A DNA stretch of 47,320 nucleotides from Planctomycetia bacterium (GTDB taxonomy: Bacteria; Planctomycetota; UBA8108; UBA1146), in assembly GCA_012269595.1 (NCBI GenBank), contig JAAXJX010000058.1, positions 76,328 through 123,647 on the forward strand, written 5' to 3'. Made by a program: the position numbers and the translations under genes. Under the pieces are notes generated by a model. It ran no database searches. It was given only the letters and a program-made list of their open reading frames with translations, and had not been told where the DNA came from. Shown piece after piece: positions 17,896 through 25,762 of the stretch. Every line of letters begins with the position of its first letter. The stretch's first letter is position 1.

Positions 17896-18347
17896 TGGAC
17901 GCAGGTCAGATTCAGGCCTGGCTTCATGTGGCAGTGGTTCACGTTCCAGTGATCCTTGCCCCGGTTTCGCTGTATCTGCTGATCAGGGGCAAGCGAACCG
18001 ACTCCCGTGAATTCCTCCGATTGGGTCATACCCTCTCGGTTCTTGTGGCATTGACCTCTGCTGTCGCCTACTTCACGGGCCCCACCACCGTGGAATGGTG
18101 GCAAAGCCTGGTGGAGTGGGATTCCGGGGCCGTCGAAGACCACGGTCTCTGGGGCAGAATCTCATTCACGATTCTCGCCCTCGCCGGAGCCGGCTCAGTG
18201 ATTTCGATTCTGGCGGAAATCCAGGAAGAGAGGCCACACCCGTGGATTTTCCACGGTGTGGCCTGGCTTCTGACTGCCGGGGTTATCTGCCTGATCTGGA
18301 CCTCCCATCTGGGAGGTCTCCTGCGTCGCCCTGAGTTGGCTTTCTGA
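17895..18347 (+). CDS. Small membrane protein resembling DUF2231
   Basis: The 150-residue product has four predicted helices (about 10-28, 42-60, 83-102, 115-135). The features WLHVAVVHVPVILAPVSLYLL, YFTGP and VEDHGLWGRISF recall the DUF2231 layout, in which a histidine-proline helix start, a TG pair in helix 2 and a histidine before helix 3 are conserved, and haem binding has been suggested. The ATG at 17895 overlaps the preceding stop by one base; a TTG one codon earlier is also possible. It ends one base from the convergent SDR gene. Function is unknown. Confidence 0.6.
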   Translation: MDAGQIQAWLHVAVVHVPVILAPVSLYLLIRGKRTDSREFLRLGHTLSVLVALTSAVAYFTGPTTVEWWQSLVEWDSGAVEDHGLWGRISFTILALAGAGSVISILAEIQEERPHPWIFHGVAWLLTAGVICLIWTSHLGGLLRRPELAF

Positions 18348-18348
18348 A

Positions 18349-19104
18349 TCAGACTTTGCGGGTTTCCTGAGATCGAAGCCTGGCCAATCCCCCATCGACC
18401 CCAATCACCTGGCCGGTCATCCAGTCGGGAGCTTCACTGACGAGCCATGAAGCGACTTTGGCCACTTCTTCTGCCCTACCCACTCTACCCACCGGGTGCA
18501 TTCCGTCGCTGATCGCCCGGCGATTTTCATCGGCCAGCAAGGATTCGGCCATCGGTGTATCGGTCAAACCGGGGGCGATGGTGTTAATGCGAATTCCCCG
18601 TTTTGCATAGGTCGAGGAAGCCGCCAGTGCGAGCCCTTCGACAGCAGACTTGGCAGCGGATATTGCGCCATGGTTGGCCATTCCCACCTGCGCTGCAGCG
18701 GATGAGAAGAGCACCACGCGCCCGCCCTTCTGGCGCATCATTCCCGGAATCGAGTATCTGAGTGCGTGAAATGCCGGCAAAAGGTTGGCATTCACCGTCT
18801 CTGAAAACTGCTCGGGTGTCGTCGCATGCAAAGGCTTGAGGAAGATGGAACCGACAGCCACAACGACAGCGTCGAGACGACCGCATTCCTCGAGAATTTT
18901 CTTGGCTCCAGTTTCCATCTGTTGGGAGTCACAGGCGTCGAGCGGAAGAGAAACCCAATCGGCGGAGCCTTGAGAGGCTTCACCAAATTTTTCGGGATCT
19001 CTCCCGCTTCCGACAATTTTCCAACCGGCTGCGGAAAGCTGCTGGGCCACGCACCCGCCAACGCCGCCACCGGCTCCCAGTATCCAAACCACTGGTTTTT
19101 CCAT
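18349..19104 (-). CDS. Short-chain dehydrogenase/reductase family protein lacking the catalytic tyrosine
   Basis: The 251-residue product has an SDR fold: nucleotide loop WILGAGGGVGGCVA (residues 7-20), the NANLLPAF region, SS at 134-135, the INTIAPGLTDTPM segment and the C-terminal TGQVIGVDGGLARL. The active-site motif normally YxxxK reads IxxxK (HGAISAAKSAVEGL, Ile148 and Lys152), so ordinary hydride-transfer catalysis is doubtful. I recall similar NH.AI.AAK variants, so this may be a distinct subgroup rather than a decayed gene. AAGGAA precedes the ATG. The neighbourhood with phr, the carH-like gene and SOUL suggests a possible stress role, which is inference. Confidence 0.8.
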   Translation of the reverse strand: MEKPVVWILGAGGGVGGCVAQQLSAAGWKIVGSGRDPEKFGEASQGSADWVSLPLDACDSQQMETGAKKILEECGRLDAVVVAVGSIFLKPLHATTPEQFSETVNANLLPAFHALRYSIPGMMRQKGGRVVLFSSAAAQVGMANHGAISAAKSAVEGLALAASSTYAKRGIRINTIAPGLTDTPMAESLLADENRRAISDGMHPVGRVGRAEEVAKVASWLVSEAPDWMTGQVIGVDGGLARLRSQETRKV

Positions 19105-19253
19105 GTGTATTTCCTTCCCATCCCTGACAGTTCAAATTTATCCCCTGGGACAAATCAGATCCGCAGAGTGGGGGGAAACCGCCAGGAAACGGGCAGGGAA
19201 TTCAGGTGTACAGATCCCGAATAATCGGCACTTGAATCAGGGCCTTCCCCAAC

Positions 19254-19290
19254 AAAAAACGATCGGCATCTGCCCGAAAGCAAATGCCGA
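19254..19290 (-). terminator. Intrinsic terminator after rpmG
   Basis: TCGGCAT (19263-19269) pairs with ATGCCGA (19284-19290), and an inner TGC/GCA pair closes a CCGAAA loop. On the minus strand the stem is followed by TCGTTTTTTG (the A run at 19254-19259). It lies 64 bases past the rpmG stop. Confidence 0.8.
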
Positions 19291-19354
19291 AAGAAATCTG
19301 TTGGCTGTTTTGGATGGGCAAGCCGCAACTGATACGGAAGCGGCGTGCTCAGCG

Positions 19355-19531
19355 CTACTTGCGCTTGATCTTGTGGACGGTGTGCTTGCGAAGACGAGGA
19401 GAGTACTTCTTCAAGCCCTCCTTCAACCCCTCGGGAATTCCACCCTTGGCGTTGATGGAAGTCCTGTAGTTGAGGTCACCTGTCTCCGTGCACTGAAGCC
19501 AGACATATTCGGTGTTCTTGTTCTTGGCCAC
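19355..19531 (-). CDS. rpmG: 50S ribosomal protein L33, zinc-independent type
   Basis: The 58-residue product follows the L33 pattern: a basic start (MAKNKNTEYVWLQC), then TGDLNYRTSINAKGG, and KYSPRLRKHTVHKIKRK at the end. Only one cysteine is present where zinc-type L33 has two CxxC pairs, so this is the C-minus form. A short PEGLKEGL segment makes the middle slightly longer than in E. coli L33. I chose the GTG at 19531, which gives the usual MAK start; a TTG nine codons upstream is the alternative. A clear terminator follows. No other ribosomal or tRNA gene is adjacent. Confidence 0.85.
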   Translation of the reverse strand: MAKNKNTEYVWLQCTETGDLNYRTSINAKGGIPEGLKEGLKKYSPRLRKHTVHKIKRK

Positions 19532-19789
19532 GACGCTCTCGCTTCCTGAATCCGTCAATGATCAGTCCATGTCGCCCCTGATCGCAGGCAGTCCAAGATG
19601 GGACCATCCTGCCTGCAGATCGTCAAGGGAAACGACGGTCAGAAGGCCAGAATCCGGACGATACCCCCCTGAAACAGGCCTCTGGAGGCCACGGAGAACT
19701 CCAGATCTGTTGTCTCGGCGAATTCCGGCAGGCACACTGCCTATTGCCAAAGTCCCCACCTCGGCGGAAAGCCTGAAGAGGAATGATCC

Positions 19790-20815
19790 TTGTCCGAATC
19801 CCGCGACCCCATCCCAGGGTCCGCCACTGCCAGAGCATTGCCCCCTGATCTTCAGGGGAAACGGGTGTTGATCACCGGGGGAACCGGGACCACCGGCAAA
19901 ACCCTGACACTTTGGCTACTCTCGGAAACGGATACTGAAGAGATCCTCATTTATTCCAGAGATGAGCAGAAACATCATGAGTTGCAGCTGGATCCCGAAT
20001 TTGACCCTGCCAGAGTTCGCTCCGTCATTGGCGATGTCCGAGACCTCGATCAACTCACCCACTCCCTGAAAGATGTCTCCGTTGTCTTCCATACGGCTGC
20101 AATGAAGCATGTTCATCTCGCAGAGCAACACCCCATCGAAGCACATAAAACCAACGTTCTGGGAACAAGAAATGTTGTGGAAGCAGCCCTCGCCCAGAAA
20201 GTGGATCGGGTCATCGCCAGCTCTACAGACAAAGCGGTAGACCCTGCCAACGTCTACGGGAACACCAAGTTCATGATGGAGTTGGAGTTGCTGAATGCCG
20301 ACCGGGAAAGGGCGGGCAATACCCGCTTCGACGTAATTCGTCACGGCAATATGCTCGGCAGCAAAGGCAGTGTTGTTCCCCTCTTTATCGAACAGGCGAA
20401 AAAAGGTTGCCTGACCATCACCTATCCTGCGATGACCCGTTTCTGGATCGGCCAAAAAGATCTTGTCGATGCCTTCCACCGATGCCTTTCCCAAAGTGGA
20501 GGAGGCGAGATTCACATCCCCCGCTCACCCGCATGCAGAATCGATGTTCTTGCACATGCCATCTCCGAAGAGGCAAATCAGGACGTGATAGGGATGAGGC
20601 CTGGAGAGAAACAACACGAAGTTTTGACCGCAATTTCGGAAGGCCCCCGCCTGAGAGACTTTGGCAGCCACCTCGTCGTTTACCCCCCCTCCTCCACCTC
20701 CCCCGGTGGCGAACCGGTTGCCGATGATTTCCAGTTGCGCAGCGATCTGGCCCCGCAGTTGAACATTTCGGAGATGCGCTCCCTCCTGCAATCAGAGGGC
20801 TGGCTGACCGAGTAA
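19790..20815 (+). CDS. PseB-like NDP-sugar 4,6-dehydratase (polysaccharide biosynthesis)
   Basis: This 341-residue enzyme belongs to the extended SDR family and should act on a UDP-N-acetylhexosamine for surface polysaccharide or glycan synthesis. The NAD loop is ITGGTGTTGKTLTLWLL (Gly30-Gly36). The characteristic HTAAMKHVHLAEQHP and STDKAVDP blocks match the PseB/FlaA1/CapD group. Position 156 is Tyr (NVYGNTK), as in PseB, rather than the Met of long FlaA1-type enzymes. Later RHGNMLGSKGSVVPLF and MRPGEKQHEVL also match. The start is a TTG at 19790 with AGAGGA eight bases upstream. It stands alone, not in a glycan cluster, so the substrate remains open. Confidence 0.82.
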   Translation: MSESRDPIPGSATARALPPDLQGKRVLITGGTGTTGKTLTLWLLSETDTEEILIYSRDEQKHHELQLDPEFDPARVRSVIGDVRDLDQLTHSLKDVSVVFHTAAMKHVHLAEQHPIEAHKTNVLGTRNVVEAALAQKVDRVIASSTDKAVDPANVYGNTKFMMELELLNADRERAGNTRFDVIRHGNMLGSKGSVVPLFIEQAKKGCLTITYPAMTRFWIGQKDLVDAFHRCLSQSGGGEIHIPRSPACRIDVLAHAISEEANQDVIGMRPGEKQHEVLTAISEGPRLRDFGSHLVVYPPSSTSPGGEPVADDFQLRSDLAPQLNISEMRSLLQSEGWLTE

Positions 20816-20969
20816 CATTCCGGCCATGAATGTCATGATTGGCTTCACCTCCCCAGTCTCATTGGGTGAGAGTTTCAAAATGGTGTATTCTTGATTGAGG
20901 TGTTGTGGCTGAATTCAACAGCCGCAGGGAGTCGGGAACCTTACAAGCAATCGACGGTGGAGTGACAGT

Positions 20970-22913
20970 TTGAAACTGAACATGAAACTGATTCTGGGAT
21001 TCTTTTGGGTCACGCTTTGGGGTTTCGACTCAGTGTCGCAGGCTCAAAATCTTCCGATACCAACCACCATCAAGGATTGGGCTCAACCCGGTACACAACC
21101 GGGAGCTCTCAGTGAACCGATCATCGCCGGCAGTGCGTGTAACCTGTGTCACTCCAATTTCGCTCATTCGCCGGTAGACACATGGAAGACCAGCATTATG
21201 GCGCAGGCGGGAAGAGACCCCCTCTTTCATGCATGCCTTGCCATCGCCAATCAGGATGCCGCCGAGTCCGGCGACCTTTGCCTGCGCTGCCACACTCCCG
21301 GAGCATGGCTTGCCGGCAACAGTACTCCGACGGATGGATCCAATCTTTCTGGGGTCAATGATTTTGACGGTGTCACCTGCAACCTTTGTCATCGCATGGT
21401 CGACCCGGAATATGTCAGTGGTCAAAGTCCTTCGATCGATCTCGGCATTCTTAACGCACTCGATGAGATTCCAGCCCAGGCACATACCGGGCAGTTCGTC
21501 ATCGATCCTGTCGACAGACGTCGAGGCCCCTACAATCTGGGTTCCGGATTCCCTTTCCATCCGGCGATCCAATCCCCCTTCCACAGTTCCTCACGCTTGT
21601 GCAGAACCTGCCATGACGTTTCCAATCCTGCATACCAGCGGGTCGGCGACTCCTTCGTCATGAATGATCTCGACGCTCCCCATGACACCCATGACCCCGC
21701 AGAGGAATTCCCCGTCGAGAGAACCTACGGGGAGTGGAGCCAGAGCCTGTTTGCACAGGGCCCTGTAGATATGGGCGGGCGTTTTGGTGGCAACAATCCC
21801 AATGTCAGCTCCTGCCAGGATTGCCACATGCCAAGAATCAATGCGATTGGCTGTAACATGGGCTACCCGGCAAGGCCTGATCTTGCCCGTCACTACTTCA
21901 TGGGTACACAGACCTGGGTTCTCGACGCCATTCATGCTCTCGATACCAGTTACCTTTTGTGGGACACCCCTGCCTACATGGACCCTACGCAGATCGAAGC
22001 CGCAAAAGCGCGAAACATCGCCATGCTGGAAGACGCCAGTGATCTGGAAGTCACCGTCGAAAATGGGCAGATCAAAGTTCGGGTGATCAACATGTCTGGC
22101 CACAAGTTGCCCACCGGGTACCCCGAAGGTCGCAGAATGTGGATTGAAGTCCACTTCCGCAATGCGTTTGGAATGACTCTCGCTCACCATGGAGAGTACA
22201 ACTTCAGCACTGCTGTCCTGGAATCCTCGACGACGACAGTCTTCGAGGCAAAACATGGACTGGATGCCCACTCCGCTGAAGTCAGTGGACTAAATGAAGG
22301 CCCCTCCTTCCACTTCGCTCTCAACAACAAGATCTACAAGGACAACCGAATCCCGCCGATGGGATTCACCAATGCAGGCTTTGAATCTGTACAGGCAGAG
22401 CCGGTGGGAATCTTCTACCCCGATGGTCAACATTGGCATGACACCTACTATGACATTCCCAACGAGTCGGTCCTCCTGGATGTCCGGGTCTGGTACCAAA
22501 CCGCCTCGAAGGAATACATTGAGTTTCTGAAAAACGAGAATGTGACCAATGACGCGGGAGACATTCTTTACGAGCAATGGCTCCAACAGGACAAGGGCCC
22601 TCCCGTTCTGATGGATGAGTACAACGTCGAGTTGGGGTTGGAACCCTTTGTCAGGGGCGATACCAATCTCGACAACTCCATCGATCTGTCCGATTCCATC
22701 ACTCTGTTGGGTTGGCTCTTCATGGGCGCAGACTTCGGTACCTGCCCCATTGCCGGTGATGTCAACGATGACAGCAGCCTGAACATCTCGGATGTGATCT
22801 ATGCACTGAATGCTCTCTTCGGAATCGGGCCTGCCCCATCGGCACCCTGGCCCGATTGCGGGAATGATCCAACTCCGGACTTCCTCAGGTGCTACGAGTA
22901 TTCATGTCCCTGA
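20970..22913 (+). CDS. Exported pentaheme c-type cytochrome with dockerin-like C-terminus
   Basis: The 647-residue product has a signal peptide ending near the AQA at residue 26. Five CxxCH haem sites lie in the first half: CNLCH 57-61, CLRCH 104-108, CNLCH 137-141, CRTCH 211-215 and CQDCH 282-286. A beta-rich domain from about 340 to 540 includes VRVINMSGHKLPTGYPEGRR, a segment I associate with multiheme cytochromes. The last 90 residues carry two calcium-loop repeats, GDTNLDNSIDLSDSI at about 562 and GDVNDDSSLNISDVI at about 596, of dockerin type. The TTG start at 20970 is preceded by GGTGGAG. It is the first gene of a plus-strand run leading to the E1 dehydrogenase genes. The electron partner is unknown. 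Confidence 0.85.
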   Translation: MKLNMKLILGFFWVTLWGFDSVSQAQNLPIPTTIKDWAQPGTQPGALSEPIIAGSACNLCHSNFAHSPVDTWKTSIMAQAGRDPLFHACLAIANQDAAESGDLCLRCHTPGAWLAGNSTPTDGSNLSGVNDFDGVTCNLCHRMVDPEYVSGQSPSIDLGILNALDEIPAQAHTGQFVIDPVDRRRGPYNLGSGFPFHPAIQSPFHSSSRLCRTCHDVSNPAYQRVGDSFVMNDLDAPHDTHDPAEEFPVERTYGEWSQSLFAQGPVDMGGRFGGNNPNVSSCQDCHMPRINAIGCNMGYPARPDLARHYFMGTQTWVLDAIHALDTSYLLWDTPAYMDPTQIEAAKARNIAMLEDASDLEVTVENGQIKVRVINMSGHKLPTGYPEGRRMWIEVHFRNAFGMTLAHHGEYNFSTAVLESSTTTVFEAKHGLDAHSAEVSGLNEGPSFHFALNNKIYKDNRIPPMGFTNAGFESVQAEPVGIFYPDGQHWHDTYYDIPNESVLLDVRVWYQTASKEYIEFLKNENVTNDAGDILYEQWLQQDKGPPVLMDEYNVELGLEPFVRGDTNLDNSIDLSDSITLLGWLFMGADFGTCPIAGDVNDDSSLNISDVIYALNALFGIGPAPSAPWPDCGNDPTPDFLRCYEYSCP

Positions 22914-23590
22914 GCTCTTTTGTCCGCACGTGGTTGCCGCTTCTGATCCTTGCCACAGTGGTCATCTTCAATTGGCCCACTGGAAAACTCGATTTTGGAA
23001 ACACCTCCCCGTGGGCAGGGCTCATCCTTGAAGTCGAAGTTTCACAACCTCTGGCCGCACAACCCGGTCTGATCCTTGCAGGTCTGCCGGTTCAGGACAT
23101 CGAAGGCAAAGCGGGATTGTTCGTTTGCGGTGCGGCCGAATGGAATCCCGGAGCCTCTGCCCAGCCCACCCTGCTTGCAGGTCGTGTTGAGGAATTGCGT
23201 CTGCAAAAAGCAATCCTCCTGCAAGAAACCGTGGCACTTCACCGAAGCCCGCTGATTCGCCTGGTGTTGCACCAGTTACCCCCTTCCACCAATCCAACGG
23301 ATTTGGTCGGCAGTCTGGTTCAGGACGACACCCTCAGACTCAGGCCGGTCTCTCCCGACTCGGAACCGGTTCTCCTCAACATTGGACCGGAGCGGGCGAA
23401 AAAGGAATTTCGAGTCGAGTTCGACGAAAAGACCCAACGCCGCTGGCGAGGAGAGCCTGCACGTTTCCGGACCCTCTGGGAGGACCAGAAGGCTTCCGAC
23501 GCCAGCCTGCTCGAGCCCTACCGCCATGGAAAAATCGTGTTTCCTGCCTCCGCCTCCACAGACGGAGTGGCCACGGAGGAAGGTCGCTGA
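22904..23590 (+). CDS. Signal-anchored protein of unknown function
   Basis: The 228-residue product starts with a hydrophobic segment (WLPLLILATVVIFNW) that is a signal peptide or anchor; the rest is soluble and probably periplasmic. It contains LILEVEVSQPLAAQPGLILAG near the start (core LEVEVSQPL) and an Arg/Trp-rich LRPVSPDSEPVLLNIG and RRWRGEPARFRTLWED further on. No family is recognised. The ATG at 22904 overlaps the cytochrome stop by ten bases, so the two are probably translated together; a GTG at 22889 is the alternative start. The E1 alpha gene follows after 12 bases. Confidence 0.55.
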   Translation: MSLSSFVRTWLPLLILATVVIFNWPTGKLDFGNTSPWAGLILEVEVSQPLAAQPGLILAGLPVQDIEGKAGLFVCGAAEWNPGASAQPTLLAGRVEELRLQKAILLQETVALHRSPLIRLVLHQLPPSTNPTDLVGSLVQDDTLRLRPVSPDSEPVLLNIGPERAKKEFRVEFDEKTQRRWRGEPARFRTLWEDQKASDASLLEPYRHGKIVFPASASTDGVATEEGR

Positions 23591-23602
23591 TACCATCCCC
23601 TC

Positions 23603-24733
23603 ATGATGGATCAACCAGCCAACTCCTCACCCAGCAACACAGGTGCCCCTCCAGAGGTTTCGCCGGCAGCCGCATGGCTTGATACCGGTTCTGACCACGC
23701 TCTTCGCGAGATGCATGCCTACATGCGACTCACTCGCGAATGGGACCTGCGATACGAAAAGATGTTCAAGACCGGTGCACTCTCCAAGTGGTATTCCTCG
23801 GTCGGCAATGAAGCCGCCACAGTTGCCGCAGCAAGTGCCATAGAAAAAGGGGATGCCCTCGTCAGTCTCCACCGGGATGCGGGAGCGATCCTTCGACATT
23901 ACGTCAACATCGAAACTCTCATTCCCGAGATTTTCCCCTCGAACATGAATCTTATTCGCCAGCCTCTGGGTGGTGATTCCCGGGAGCGACTGTTCCGGCT
24001 TGCCTGTCAAATGCTCGGCCGCCAACACGGCTACTCTGCGGGACATGAGCGCTCCTATCATTACAACCACATGGAGCCGGAGCATGGACTCATCCATATC
24101 GGCATGATCAGTCATCTGGGATCAATGATTCCGGTAGCTGCCGGTGCAGCCTTGTCTTTTCAACAGCAGAAAAGTGACCGTGTGGCGATCAACTTCATTG
24201 GTGAAGGTGCCACTTCTACCGGTGACTTCCATGAAGGACTCAATATTGCTTCCGTCTGGAAGCTGCCCTTCATTCTGATCATCGAAAATAACCACTGGGC
24301 ATTCTCAACCCCCACTTCCCAACAATACGCCTGTGACAACCTTGCCAGCCGAGCCATCGGCTATGGAATGGCAGGGGTCGAAGTCGACGGAAATGACCCC
24401 ATTGCCATGCACCAGGTGATGCAGGAAGCAGTCCAGCGTGCTCGATCCGGTGAAGGTCCCACTCTTGTGGAGGCACATGTCGGACGTCATCGGGGTCACT
24501 CCGAGGGAGACGATTCCCTCGATCAGGTGCCAGGGGATGAACTCAGGGGATACCTTGAAAACGACCCCATGGATCTGATCGAAACCCGAATGGTAAATAG
24601 CGGGATCGTCTCGAGAGCCTGGCTTGAGGAAATCCGCGAAAAATGCGCAGCCCTCATCATGGAAGTAGTCGACGAAGCCATGTCGATGCCGGAACCGGAA
24701 CCGAACAGCGATCGGAGCATCCATGCCGAATGA
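23603..24733 (+). CDS. 2-oxoacid dehydrogenase E1 component, alpha subunit
   Basis: Together with the beta subunit this thiamine-diphosphate enzyme decarboxylates pyruvate, a branched-chain 2-oxoacid or acetoin and passes the acyl group to a lipoyl E2 protein. The 376-residue length is normal. The TPP motif is GEGATSTGDFHEGLNIASVW through IENN (about residues 199-230), and RHRGHSEGD near residue 295 matches the phosphorylation-loop region of E1 alpha. The N-terminal RLTREWDLRYEKMF and YSSVGNEAA segments are also typical. There is no strong ribosome binding site; coupling from upstream is likely. No E2 or E3 gene is adjacent, so the substrate cannot be set from context; the branched-chain or acetoin type is as likely as pyruvate. 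Confidence 0.87.
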   Translation: MMDQPANSSPSNTGAPPEVSPAAAWLDTGSDHALREMHAYMRLTREWDLRYEKMFKTGALSKWYSSVGNEAATVAAASAIEKGDALVSLHRDAGAILRHYVNIETLIPEIFPSNMNLIRQPLGGDSRERLFRLACQMLGRQHGYSAGHERSYHYNHMEPEHGLIHIGMISHLGSMIPVAAGAALSFQQQKSDRVAINFIGEGATSTGDFHEGLNIASVWKLPFILIIENNHWAFSTPTSQQYACDNLASRAIGYGMAGVEVDGNDPIAMHQVMQEAVQRARSGEGPTLVEAHVGRHRGHSEGDDSLDQVPGDELRGYLENDPMDLIETRMVNSGIVSRAWLEEIREKCAALIMEVVDEAMSMPEPEPNSDRSIHAE

Positions 24734-25721
24734 GATGACGATCGAGGAGAATGTTCTCTACATCGAGGCCCTCTCCCATGCTCTGCGCGATGAGATGCGC
24801 CATGATCCTTCTGTCATGTTGATGGGCCAGGATATCGCCGGACATGGCGGAGCCTTCAAGATTACCAAGGGATTCCTGGATGAGTTTGGTCCCCAACGCG
24901 TTCGCAATACTCCCATTGCGGAGAGCGGGACAATTGGCATCGCCACCGGTGCAGCGATCCTCGGCCAACGTCCGGTGATCGAAATGCAGTTTGCAGATTT
25001 CATCTCCTGCGGCTTCAACCAGTTGGTCAATGTCGCTGCCAAGATGTACTGGCGCACAGAGTGTTCCGTTCCACTCGTCATACGCATGCCGGGTGGTGGT
25101 GGTATGGGTGCGGGTGCATTCCACTCGCAGAATGTGGAATCCTGGTTCCTGCACTCACCCGGGCTCAAGGTTGTGGCACCAGCATTCTCTGATGATGCCT
25201 ACCGATTGCTCAGGTCCGCTATCAAGGATCCCAACCCTGTCATCTACTTTGAGCACAAGTTTCTCTATCGACGTGAGCGGACAGATCTCAAGGGAACTGA
25301 GATCGGAGACCGAGTGGTTGGCGAGGCCAACGTCCGTCGCTCCGGCCAGCACCTGACATCGATTTCATGGGGTTGGATGACCCATAGGGTTCTGGAAGCG
25401 GCAGAGATCATGGCTGCAGAGGGAATCGAGATTGAAGTCATCGACCTTCCTGTTCTCTCCCCTCTCGATCTCGATCCGATTCTGCAATCCATCGAAAAAA
25501 CAGAACACGTGGCCATCACTCATGAAGCCACTCGTACCTGTGGATTTGGTGCTGAGCTGGCCGCAAGGATCAGTGACGAAGCAATCTGGAATCTGGATGG
25601 GCCGGTCAGACGGATCACCTATCCGGACAGCCCCTCCCCCTTCAACAAGAAACTTGAAGCGGATCGGATTCCTTCAGTCGATGTGATCTGTGATGGCTGG
25701 CGTCAGGCTTTGCAATCCTGA
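24723..25721 (+). CDS. 2-oxoacid dehydrogenase E1 component, beta subunit
   Basis: This 332-residue partner of the preceding E1 alpha subunit forms the alpha2-beta2 enzyme. Typical blocks are VMLMGQDIAGHGGAFKITKG, RVRNTPIAESGTIGIATGAA (a core of the TPP-facing glutamate region), EMQFADF, and RMPGGGGMGAGAFHSQNVE with the conserved His-Ser-Gln. The C-terminal transketolase domain holds VAITHEATRTCGFGAELAA. GGAG lies five bases before the ATG, and the gene overlaps the alpha-subunit gene by 11 bases. The FEHKFLYRR segment is as expected for the family. Confidence 0.9.
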   Translation: MPNEMTIEENVLYIEALSHALRDEMRHDPSVMLMGQDIAGHGGAFKITKGFLDEFGPQRVRNTPIAESGTIGIATGAAILGQRPVIEMQFADFISCGFNQLVNVAAKMYWRTECSVPLVIRMPGGGGMGAGAFHSQNVESWFLHSPGLKVVAPAFSDDAYRLLRSAIKDPNPVIYFEHKFLYRRERTDLKGTEIGDRVVGEANVRRSGQHLTSISWGWMTHRVLEAAEIMAAEGIEIEVIDLPVLSPLDLDPILQSIEKTEHVAITHEATRTCGFGAELAARISDEAIWNLDGPVRRITYPDSPSPFNKKLEADRIPSVDVICDGWRQALQS

Positions 25722-25762
25722 GAACAGGCCTGATCACAGTCCTTCACTGTTGATTCAGGATT
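25714..25762. repeat. Inverted repeat between convergent genes
   Basis: AATCCTGA at 25714-25721 pairs with TCAGGATT at 25755-25762, an 8-base perfect match spanning the 33-base gap between the convergent E1 beta and regulator genes. The loop is long and no T run follows, so it is at best a weak bidirectional terminator. Confidence 0.3.
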
